A DNA stretch of 10,725 nucleotides, taken from contig DMHB01000426.1 in the NCBI GenBank assembly GCA_003449595.1, positions 1-10,725 of the forward strand, given 5' to 3'. Shown here in pieces: positions 1-6,465 of this stretch. This DNA comes from Microscillaceae bacterium. GTDB lineage: Bacteria; Bacteroidota; Bacteroidia; Cytophagales; Microscillaceae. The position numbers and the translations under genes are program-made. Within the stretch, counting starts at the first letter, position 1. Every line of letters starts with the position of its first letter. Below the pieces are notes generated by a model, which saw only the letters and a list, made by a program, of their open reading frames with translations, made no database searches and was not told the origin of the DNA.

Positions 1-1348
1 GTTCCCACCCTCCTTTGCCGTCTTTTATCATCGCCAGCACATTGTCGGAAATGATGTGAAGGTGCGATTTGTCGAAATTGATAATGTCTTCGATTTTATC
101 GTTCACAATTAAGTATTCATACAAGTCGGTCAAATTTCGTGGTAGTTGGAAATTGATGCAAGTATAAAGATGTTCTTGTGATTCGCGCCGCAGCGAAGGA
201 TATACATATAGCTTCACATTGCGGCTAAACAAGGTGCTGAACGATTCTAAGATTCCCCCTTTGAGGTTTTCGTAGTATTTTTCTTGGAAAATGGTTTCTA
301 AGTTATAAACCCCCAGCACAATGCCGATTTTTTGTTTGGTGTATTGAGAGAAATAATTCACCAAGCGGTAGTATTCCTGATAGTTAGAAATCATCACGTG
401 CATACCCAAAGAGCAGAGTATATCGACACGATCCAAGAAGTCTTTCTTATCGATTTCCCCGCTTTTAAGGCTTAGGTCGGCCAAGGTGAGTTCGGCCAAG
501 GTGAGGATTTTACTTTTGTCAACATCTTTTTCTTCAGCAAAATGCTCGTAGCCACAGCGCAGCATATCCATATTGACGTGGGTAACCGGTCTGAACCTGC
601 CCCGCAGTGCTAAAATATGTTTTTTGTAAAGCAAGTCGGAAGGCTGCATTACGTTGGTATCGGGGCCGAAAATGGCAGCATTGGTAAGGCCATTGTCCAC
701 CAACTCCAAACTCACCAATCGATTGTCAATATGGGCATAGTCGGGGCCGGTAAGGCGCAACATATCTACCTCTACACGCTCACGCGATAGGCCATCCATC
801 AGCGAAGTAATAAATTTTTCGAGGTTGTCGGAATAATAATAACAAGCATACATCAAATTGACCCCCATAATACCCACCACGGCCTGCTGGTCTAAGGTAT
901 TGGGATCGTACATATTGATGTGCATAACCACTTCATTGGGTTCTGTATTGGGTCGAAGCTGAAATCTTGCGCCCAGCCACCCGTGCCCTTGGGTGGTGCG
1001 GGTAAAATTGATGGTAGTTACAGTGTTGGCAAAAGCGAAGAACGGGCGATCGTCGCCTATTTTTTCGCCCAAGCGTTCTTCAACCAAATCGTATTCACGG
1101 CGAATCATTTTCAACAGGCGGGGTTCGCAAACATATCGACCACTTTCTTCGACACCATAAATGGCATTGCTGAAAGTCATGTCATAAGCCGACATCGTTT
1201 TAGCCACTGTATTGGAGGCACCACCAGCTTTAAAAAAAATGGCTGCTACTTCTTGGCCTGCCCCTATTTCGGCAAAAGATCCATAAGCCGGGTGTTGCAA
1301 ATTGATAATGCGTGCTTTTTCGATAGCGCTTTGGTTGCGTGATTCCAT
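1..1348 (-). CDS. Conserved protein of unknown function, C-terminus cut by the window edge
   Basis: The reading frame is open from an ATG at 1348 to the left edge, giving 449 residues with no stop, so the gene continues outside the window. GGAG lies a few bases upstream of the ATG. The protein has no signal peptide or obvious membrane segment and is probably cytoplasmic. Conserved-looking blocks are a Gly-rich N-terminal stretch (residues 25-64, with FAEIGAGQEVA, AGGAS and SAYDM), GHGWLGARFQL (121-131), VDMLRLTGPDYAHIDNR (194-210) and LTNAAIFGPD (221-230). From memory, relatives in Bacteroidota genomes carry names such as nicotinate-nucleotide adenylyltransferase, but I see no HxGH nucleotidyltransferase signature, so I do not adopt that name. 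Residues 282-291 contain a short duplication (LTLAE, LTLAD). The downstream gene is not visible. Presence of a real gene is near certain; its function is unknown. Confidence 0.85.
   Translation of the reverse strand, partial: MESRNQSAIEKARIINLQHPAYGSFAEIGAGQEVAAIFFKAGGASNTVAKTMSAYDMTFSNAIYGVEESGRYVCEPRLLKMIRREYDLVEERLGEKIGDDRPFFAFANTVTTINFTRTTQGHGWLGARFQLRPNTEPNEVVMHINMYDPNTLDQQAVVGIMGVNLMYACYYYSDNLEKFITSLMDGLSRERVEVDMLRLTGPDYAHIDNRLVSLELVDNGLTNAAIFGPDTNVMQPSDLLYKKHILALRGRFRPVTHVNMDMLRCGYEHFAEEKDVDKSKILTLAELTLADLSLKSGEIDKKDFLDRVDILCSLGMHVMISNYQEYYRLVNYFSQYTKQKIGIVLGVYNLETIFQEKYYENLKGGILESFSTLFSRNVKLYVYPSLRRESQEHLYTCINFQLPRNLTDLYEYLIVNDKIEDIINFDKSHLHIISDNVLAMIKDGKGGWE
477..506. repeat. In-frame tandem 15-bp duplication inside the first gene
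   Basis: Two adjacent 15-bp units (477-491 and 492-506) share 14 of 15 bases, core TCGGCCAAGGTGAG. On the coding (minus) strand they encode LTLAE followed by LTLAD. The length is a multiple of three, so the reading frame is kept. It may be a recent small duplication or chance similarity. Confidence 0.7.
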
Positions 1349-1485
1349 AATGTCTCCGTGGGTTCAAATAATAAGGTTTGTAGAACTGAGCACCGGTTGA
1401 GATGCTGAAAAAACTGTTCCAATTTACACAAATAACGCCAAGAAACTCTAAAAAAGTTTATGCAGTAGTTATTTAGTATGCTTGT

Positions 1486-2454
1486 TTAGCACTTATCAAG
1501 GATAAGGTGTCGTAATTGGGCGGCGCATTCTTCTACGCTTCTCGGATTGGCAGCAGCCCAAGCACCTGTTTCCGAAGAAGCATTCCATTTGATTTTGTCG
1601 GCAGCCCGTAGTGGTGGGTAAAAAGCAATGTGCCAGCGATAATAATGGGCGGCTTCGGCATAGGCGGGCATATTGACGGGGGTTTGATATACGCCCATCA
1701 TATACGGAAAAGGCCGTTGAAACAGGGAATCAAAAGCTTTGGTGACGCTTTGCAGCAATTGAGCCAATTGGGTAAAGTGTATGTCCTCAAATTGAGCCAA
1801 ACAATGAATGGGCGAGCGTGCTACGATGTACACCCCATAAGGGTAATCGTTGAAATAGGGGATAAAAGCTAAAAACTCTTCGTTTTCGGCCACTAAGCGC
1901 TCTTTTTCGCTGATTTCTGCTTGTAACATATCATCCCAAAGGTTGCGCTGGTGTTGCTGCCAGTAGGTTCGGCAATTGTCTAATTCGATTTGCAACTTGA
2001 GCGGTAGAAACGGGTAGGCATATAGCTGGCCGTGGGGGTGGTGCATCGTTACGCCTACTTCTTCGCCTTTGTTTTCAAAAATAAAGATGTACTGTACGTT
2101 TGGTTGTTGTTGAAACCAAAGCCAGCGGTCTTGCCAAAGCTGTAAAATGCGCTTGATTTTTTCGATGCTGAAATCTGCCATCGAAGCCGTGTGGTTGGGG
2201 TCATAAAGCAATACCTCGCAAGCGCCGTGGCTGGGCAAACTATGGTAAGGTGGTAGCGTGGGCTTGGGTGTAGGAGGGCTTTGGCTGAGCACCGGAAAAT
2301 CGTTGGGGTATGCTAATACATCATACGCCTCAGGGATTTGTGTTGATCCGGGACAAAAAGGACAAGTATTTTTCTGTAAATGAGGTCTTTGTTGGCGGTT
2401 GGCTGCCACCATTGTATAAGTGCCCAATAACGGATTCCAGCGAAGTTCTTGCAT
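1486..2454 (-). CDS. galT: Galactose-1-phosphate uridylyltransferase
   Basis: This enzyme of the Leloir pathway exchanges UMP between UDP-glucose and galactose-1-phosphate through a uridylyl-histidine intermediate, in the cytoplasm. The 322 residues match the usual size. Visible signatures are CPFCPG at 31-36 (zinc cysteines C31 and C34), YDPNH with H88 as a probable zinc ligand, and HHPHGQ at 138-143, where H139 is a zinc ligand and H141 the nucleophile. The C-terminal half carries WHIAFYPP at 274-281. There the second metal-ligand position, usually His or Glu directly before FYPP, is Ala277, so the structural iron-type site looks degenerate. The start is the ATG at 2454, 23 bp after the channel gene on the same strand, which suggests cotranscription. 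No galK, galE or sugar transporter is visible, so the physiological setting is open. Identification is firm. Confidence 0.95.
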   Translation of the reverse strand: MQELRWNPLLGTYTMVAANRQQRPHLQKNTCPFCPGSTQIPEAYDVLAYPNDFPVLSQSPPTPKPTLPPYHSLPSHGACEVLLYDPNHTASMADFSIEKIKRILQLWQDRWLWFQQQPNVQYIFIFENKGEEVGVTMHHPHGQLYAYPFLPLKLQIELDNCRTYWQQHQRNLWDDMLQAEISEKERLVAENEEFLAFIPYFNDYPYGVYIVARSPIHCLAQFEDIHFTQLAQLLQSVTKAFDSLFQRPFPYMMGVYQTPVNMPAYAEAAHYYRWHIAFYPPLRAADKIKWNASSETGAWAAANPRSVEECAAQLRHLILDKC

Positions 2455-2477
2455 CCTTCAATAGCTATTTTAAGTAA

Positions 2478-4073
2478 TTAGGGCTTCAGCGGAAAATCTT
2501 GGGGTTTGACAGGCTCCAATACAATTTGTTGTGTGGGTACGGCAAAACTTACGCCCATCTGCTCGGCGGCTTGGATGATTTGTAGAATGATGCCTTCGCG
2601 AATGCGTAATTCTTCATTATAAGTGGGCGCAGCAATGAAGGCATAAAACAAGACATCATAGGCAAATGGACCTACGTCGAACAACGAAATCATATATTGC
2701 TCTTTGCGCGTGTGCGGATGCTGATCTACAATTTCGCGCAAGCGTAGGACAAATGCCTCAATTGTAGCGCGCGGAGTGCCTAATTTGATTTGTAAGACAG
2801 TTTTATACATCCTGAAAACGCGCATTCCCCAGTTATCGATAATCATATCGGTCAGTTTGCCATTGGGCACGTGTACCAACGAATCGTGGATGGTGCGGAG
2901 GCGAGTCGATCGCAAACCAATGAGTTCGACCTCGCCGCTGAATTTATCGGTTACTATCCAATCGCCCACTTGAAAAGGGCGATCCAAAAAGACTGTAACC
3001 GAGCCAAACAGGTTTTTGAAAGTGTCTTGTGCTGCCAATGCAATGGCCAAACCACCCAACGAAAGACCTGCAAACAAAGCAACGACATTGACATTAAGTT
3101 TGCCCAAAATGAGCACAAATGTGGCAATGACAATGAGTATTTGCAGGGTGGTTCGCAAAAATGGGATAATTTGCTCGTACCAAACATCGTTGCGCATTTC
3201 TGATACGTGATCCAGATAGACAGACAACACATCGACCAAACCCAAAAACACAAGTCCCAAAAATACAGGCTGTAGCAAGTCGATTGAAAACAACAATCCA
3301 CTCGAAAAGAAAGCCGGAAATTGGATAATCGGAATAACCCATTGCAGCAACTCCATCACCAAGAAAATAGAAAAGGCGCGTGCAGCACTTTTCAGCTTGG
3401 GTTTTTCGGGGCGGTCGTGTTTAAGTCGGCCAACAAGCCGAGCCAAGAACATTCGAAAAGCAAAAGCCAACAAACCATACAATAATAAGGCTGCTATGAA
3501 CACTACAACCAGGGCCGTATAATGAAACAACGACAAGCCTAAAATGAATTGGTTTCGGAGTTGTTTCGGAAAAATCCCAATTAATAACTCGCTTTTGAAA
3601 GGGAAAAGATTCGCGTGGATTTTGGGTATTTTCTCTAAGGTTTCGCTCGAAAAATACCAACGGCCATAGACCTGCTCCAAGTAAATTTCGGGCATATCCT
3701 TAAAAGGATAAAACACCGCTTTTTTGCGGGTGGTGTCCTGAAAATTTGGATTGGTTGGTACTTGTTTAAGATCGATGTAGAGCCCCTTCCCATTGATGAT
3801 TTGCTTGAGCTGCGTGGCTAAGCTATCTAATTTGAATTTAGAGAAATTGGTATAGGGATTAAAAGCCAACGAAGCACGTGCCGGATGGTAATTGTCGGGC
3901 CGCGTGTTGTCGTAAAATACATACATCGCTTGGTAGGGTGAGCTAAGCGAATAAGCTTGTTTGTTTTCAAGCTCAAAATTTTGTGCTTTCGCAAAGGGTG
4001 TTCCGACGAACACAATTATCCATAAAGCAATTAGACTTTTGCAAAGTTGAAAAGCTGAAGCAGTAAATCTCAT
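2478..4073 (-). CDS. MscS-family mechanosensitive ion channel with a large N-terminal periplasmic domain
   Basis: Such channels open under membrane tension and release solutes on hypo-osmotic shock. The 531 residues begin with a signal-like segment (1-30, ending AKA). A non-membrane region, presumably periplasmic, follows to about 173. Then come hydrophobic segments at about 178-207, 232-256, 262-285, 303-324 and 328-349. The last is the Gly/Ala-rich pore helix (FAGLSLGGLAIALAAQ, 334-349). It leads into the diagnostic stretch NLFGSVTVFLDRPFQVGDWI (354-373) and the cytoplasmic beta and alpha/beta domains. This is larger than E. coli MscS (286 residues) because of the added N-terminal part. I start at the ATG at 4073; an in-frame TTG directly before it is less likely. 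The crotonase gene ends 42 bp upstream and galT begins 23 bp downstream. The family is firm; the exact subclass and the role of the N-terminal domain are not known. Confidence 0.93.
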   Translation of the reverse strand: MRFTASAFQLCKSLIALWIIVFVGTPFAKAQNFELENKQAYSLSSPYQAMYVFYDNTRPDNYHPARASLAFNPYTNFSKFKLDSLATQLKQIINGKGLYIDLKQVPTNPNFQDTTRKKAVFYPFKDMPEIYLEQVYGRWYFSSETLEKIPKIHANLFPFKSELLIGIFPKQLRNQFILGLSLFHYTALVVVFIAALLLYGLLAFAFRMFLARLVGRLKHDRPEKPKLKSAARAFSIFLVMELLQWVIPIIQFPAFFSSGLLFSIDLLQPVFLGLVFLGLVDVLSVYLDHVSEMRNDVWYEQIIPFLRTTLQILIVIATFVLILGKLNVNVVALFAGLSLGGLAIALAAQDTFKNLFGSVTVFLDRPFQVGDWIVTDKFSGEVELIGLRSTRLRTIHDSLVHVPNGKLTDMIIDNWGMRVFRMYKTVLQIKLGTPRATIEAFVLRLREIVDQHPHTRKEQYMISLFDVGPFAYDVLFYAFIAAPTYNEELRIREGIILQIIQAAEQMGVSFAVPTQQIVLEPVKPQDFPLKP

Positions 4074-4084
4074 CAATCAATCAA
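4072..4084. repeat. Short tetranucleotide repeat at the channel gene start
   Basis: Three TTGA units (minus strand) directly precede and touch the ATG of the mechanosensitive channel gene, within the 42-bp gap to the crotonase gene. Three copies are few, and a change in number would alter only the leader, not the reading frame. Confidence 0.5.
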
Positions 4085-4115
4085 GTTAGTTGAGGCAGTA
4101 CAGGGGTGGTTTTTT

Positions 4116-4901
4116 TTAGATACCTTGATAATTCCCCTTTCTTTTTTCTGAAAAACTTTGGATGGCTTCTTGCCAGTCGGGGCTGCCCAGCAAACCGGTT
4201 TGAAGTTCGACCTCCAAACGCTGGCTATCTTGCAAGTCCATCGACAAGCCCTCATCAATGATTTGATTGGCAATGGCCAAGGTTCGCGGGGGGCTAACTT
4301 TGAGTTTGGCAATCCATTGCTGCACGGTTTCTTCTAAGGCATCCGGCTTGACCAAAGCGCTGACCAAGCCATATTGTTGGGCTTCGGCAGCTTTGAAAAA
4401 GTCGCCCAAAAGAATCATTTCTTTGACTTTGGCCACACCTACCAAACGGGTGATGCGGTAAGTGCCCATAATGACCGCAATGCCCAGCTTGACTTCGGGC
4501 AGGCTGAACTGCGCGTTTTCGGCTACAATTCTAAAATCGCAGCAAGCAGCCAAAATCATCCCACCACCGATGCAATAACCTTGTATTTTGGCTATTTTGG
4601 GCTTTTTAATGGCCTCGAATGTATCAATGCAGTGTTGTTGATGCCTCAATCCTTCTTTGAAGGTGGCTTTTGGGGCTGTTGGCAAGCTAAAAATGGCAGA
4701 TGTATCAACACCGACAGAAAAATGGTCACCTTTGCCTTCCAATACCACCATCCAAATATCGGGGTTGGTTTGAATATGTTTGGCGATGGCCTCCAGTTCG
4801 TCTAAAGTGGCCGCATCGAGGCTATTCATACTGGCGGGTCGGTTGATACGCATACGCGCCACGTGGTCGATTACCTCAAACTCCCATTGTTGGTAGTGCA
4901 T
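4116..4901 (-). CDS. Enoyl-CoA hydratase/isomerase (crotonase) family protein
   Basis: Crotonases act on acyl-CoA thioesters, holding the thioester carbonyl in an oxyanion hole of two backbone NH groups. This 261-residue protein has the normal length. It shows RPASMNSLD (21-29), the first oxyanion-hole loop HFSVGVD (60-66), the second at IQGYCIGGG (107-114), and SLPEVKLG (133-140). Glu136 fits the catalytic glutamate equivalent to Glu164 of rat hydratase. The other hydratase glutamate (Glu144, two residues after GGG) is Ile116 here. A one-glutamate crotonase fits a double-bond isomerase or another family reaction better than a classical hydratase, so I give no gene symbol. I start at ATG 4901; an in-frame TTG at 4940 would add 13 hydrophobic residues absent from typical members. 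It is the first gene of the likely minus-strand series with the channel gene and galT. No other fatty-acid genes are nearby. Confidence 0.92.
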   Translation of the reverse strand: MHYQQWEFEVIDHVARMRINRPASMNSLDAATLDELEAIAKHIQTNPDIWMVVLEGKGDHFSVGVDTSAIFSLPTAPKATFKEGLRHQQHCIDTFEAIKKPKIAKIQGYCIGGGMILAACCDFRIVAENAQFSLPEVKLGIAVIMGTYRITRLVGVAKVKEMILLGDFFKAAEAQQYGLVSALVKPDALEETVQQWIAKLKVSPPRTLAIANQIIDEGLSMDLQDSQRLEVELQTGLLGSPDWQEAIQSFSEKRKGNYQGI

Positions 4902-5060
4902 AAAAAAGATGAATAATGTGAAACCTATGGAAACAAGCAAAGCATCCTGCTTGAATTATATCACCAAATTATTTAAAATTTACCCATAATTAGCCAAAAA
5001 CAACGATATTTCAAACAGCTTTTTGAAGGAGTCGGATAATTGGTTAGCACCATTTGTCTA

Positions 5061-5092
5061 TTGAACAAGAAAAAAGAATTGATATACTTTTC
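5061..5092 (+). promoter_or_regulatory. Candidate Bacteroidota promoter for the 205-residue secreted protein
   Basis: A -33-like TTG (5061-5063) is followed after 21 bp by TACTTTTC (5085-5092), one mismatch from the -7 consensus TAnnTTTG. Transcription would start about 10 nt before the ATG at 5109. The match is imperfect, so this is tentative. Confidence 0.35.
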
Positions 5093-5108
5093 TAAAACCA
5101 AATTATTT

Positions 5109-5726
5109 ATGAAAACTGTATTTGTATGGGGGCTGCTTTCAACCGCACTATTATTTTCGACAGCGCAGGCGCAACATACCAAATCGGCTACGCCGGATTA
5201 TTGGTTATCTAATGCTTCTCGATTTCAATTGATTTCCTTTCCTAAAGGTGAAATTGGGGAATATGTGCAGAAAATTTTTAAAAATGTAGATTTTAAACTT
5301 TGCTATTTCAATCCAAAGACTGATGAATATTGGTTTCGGCTTATTGACAAGCAAGAAGAGATTAGTTTTGCGCTTTGTAAAGAATCTTGGAGCGACGGTT
5401 TGGAGACTGCTTATCATATTCATAATTCTGAACTTTATGTGCGGTTGCTGGAGCACGAAAAGCCTACTTGGCACGTTGTAACCTCGCCTGCTGCCAAGAA
5501 AAACATTGAAAAAATTCTGCACGAAAACCACATCGATCTGCATCAAGTTGATATTTGGGCTTTTGGCGAAGAAACCATTAGTGATTCTTTGGGGTACTCT
5601 GAAAGTCATCCCGAAAAAATGACCTTGGCCTATGGCGTATATGATGGGCAAAAATTTTGGGTGTTTGACTTTGAAGGCAATGAAGTCAATTACGAGCGCG
5701 ACAATGATTTTCATTGGAGTTACTAA
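5109..5726 (+). CDS. Secreted or periplasmic protein of unknown function (205 residues)
   Basis: I do not recognise this protein. The ATG at 5109 gives a clear Sec signal peptide: MKT, a hydrophobic core (residues 4-17) and a cleavage site after AQA near residue 21. A TTG 69 bp upstream would bury that signal peptide and is rejected. The mature part is rich in aromatic and charged residues, contains two cysteines, and ends in FHWSY. I see no lipobox, no further membrane segment, no type IX C-terminal sorting domain and no recognisable catalytic motif. It is the first of four plus-strand genes; the next starts 64 bp downstream and has its own promoter candidate. A reading frame on the opposite strand is a shadow. 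That it is a real exported protein is likely; its function is unknown. Confidence 0.8.
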   Translation: MKTVFVWGLLSTALLFSTAQAQHTKSATPDYWLSNASRFQLISFPKGEIGEYVQKIFKNVDFKLCYFNPKTDEYWFRLIDKQEEISFALCKESWSDGLETAYHIHNSELYVRLLEHEKPTWHVVTSPAAKKNIEKILHENHIDLHQVDIWAFGEETISDSLGYSESHPEKMTLAYGVYDGQKFWVFDFEGNEVNYERDNDFHWSY

Positions 5727-5761
5727 GCTTTTCGCTGTCTTCAAAAAAGGTATTTTATGTG

Positions 5762-5769
5762 TAGATTTG
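5762..5769 (+). promoter_or_regulatory. Candidate -7 element before the acyltransferase-like gene
   Basis: TAGATTTG matches the Bacteroidota -7 consensus TAnnTTTG exactly and ends 21 nt before the ATG at 5791. No good TTG is seen at the expected -33 distance, so only half of the promoter is supported. Confidence 0.45.
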
Positions 5770-5790
5770 TGCCTCTAAACACAAAATGTT

Positions 5791-6429
5791 ATGGATAATC
5801 CGGTGATTATTTTGGGCGCTAAACACTTGGGAATGGCTGCTATGGAAATTTTTCAACGCAACCAAGTTGTGATTTATGGTTTTTTGGACGATGACGAGCG
5901 TTTGCACGGAACTGAAATTAATTTTATTCCGGTTTTGGGGCGCACCGAAGACGATGGTTTTTTGAAGCTTATTGGCAAAAAATGCGAAGCTTTTGTGGCG
6001 ATTGATGATCTGGCTTTGCACAAGCGACTGGTCAAGCTGTTGAACGAACGCCGCAAAATGATGCCCGTCAATGCCATTCATCCATTGTCTTATTTGGCCG
6101 ATTCGGCAACTTTGGGGCACGGCAACTTTGTTGGCGCGCAAGTAGCCGTCAATGCAATGGCTACGATAGGCAACCACACCTTGCTGCACGCCGGCGCTGT
6201 AATTGAATATGAAGCACAAGTAAGTGATTATGTGCAAATCGGTGCCGGGGCTGTCATTGGAGCCAACGTCATTATCGAAGAAGGGGCGTTTATTGGTTCG
6301 GGTGCGGTCGTGGTGGCAGGGGTTCGGATCGGCAAGCAAGCCCGCGTAGGGGCTGGTTCGGTAGTGGTGGCCTCGGTCGATGCTGGCAGGACTGTATTTG
6401 GCAATCCCGCCCAACTTGTTCAAAGGTAA
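5791..6429 (+). CDS. PglD/NeuD-like sugar O/N-acyltransferase family protein (left-handed beta-helix)
   Basis: The 212 residues have the two-part build of the PglD/NeuD family. An N-terminal Rossmann-like domain (VIILGAKHLG at 5-14, GFLDDDERLHG at 30-40, IPVLG at 46-50) is followed by a left-handed beta-helix of hexapeptide repeats from about 103 to 205, with many IG and GAG turns. Family members transfer an acetyl group from acetyl-CoA to a nucleotide-linked or surface sugar. Two features are unusual. The N-terminal GAGGHA loop is GAKHLG, and the place where PglD carries its catalytic His, in a VIEHDC-like motif, reads VIEYEA with Tyr140. His133 lies seven residues earlier and might substitute. 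No glycosyltransferases, aminotransferases or sialic-acid genes are adjacent, unlike typical pgl or neu clusters. The fold is well supported; enzymatic activity and substrate are uncertain. Confidence 0.85.
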   Translation: MDNPVIILGAKHLGMAAMEIFQRNQVVIYGFLDDDERLHGTEINFIPVLGRTEDDGFLKLIGKKCEAFVAIDDLALHKRLVKLLNERRKMMPVNAIHPLSYLADSATLGHGNFVGAQVAVNAMATIGNHTLLHAGAVIEYEAQVSDYVQIGAGAVIGANVIIEEGAFIGSGAVVVAGVRIGKQARVGAGSVVVASVDAGRTVFGNPAQLVQR

Positions 6430-6446
6430 AACTAACGATATTTTTG
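6416..6446 (+). promoter_or_regulatory. Bacteroidota-type promoter for the coiled-coil protein
   Basis: TTG at 6416-6418 and TATTTTTG at 6439-6446 are separated by 20 bp, fitting the -33/-7 spacing seen in Bacteroidota. The -7 element matches TAnnTTTG exactly and ends 19 nt before the ATG at 6466. The -33 part lies inside the end of the preceding gene. This is the best promoter match in the window. Confidence 0.6.
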
Positions 6447-6465
6447 TGTCAAATTTTCTATACGT

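Noticed and set aside
920..1342. A 140-residue plus-strand frame near the left end
   Set aside because: It is opposite the conserved 449-residue minus-strand frame, which has patterned, enzyme-like sequence.
1443..1460. AAACT/AGTTT pair downstream of galT as a possible terminator
   Set aside because: A five-base AT-rich stem is too weak to support the call.
4920..4927. TAGGTTTC on the minus strand as a -7 promoter element for the crotonase series
   Set aside because: It has one mismatch and no TTG at a suitable upstream distance, so support is too weak.
4902..4940. N-terminal extension of the crotonase from an in-frame TTG
   Set aside because: ATG at 4901 gives the usual family start and length; the extension is only a short hydrophobic stretch.
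5205..5744. A 179-residue antisense frame opposite the 205-residue secreted protein
   Set aside because: The plus frame has a signal peptide and promoter candidate; the antisense frame has neither.
5755..6423. A 222-residue frame antisense to almost the whole acyltransferase-like gene
   Set aside because: Its product has no recognisable domain, while the plus-strand frame shows clear hexapeptide repeats and a promoter element. It is a codon-usage shadow.
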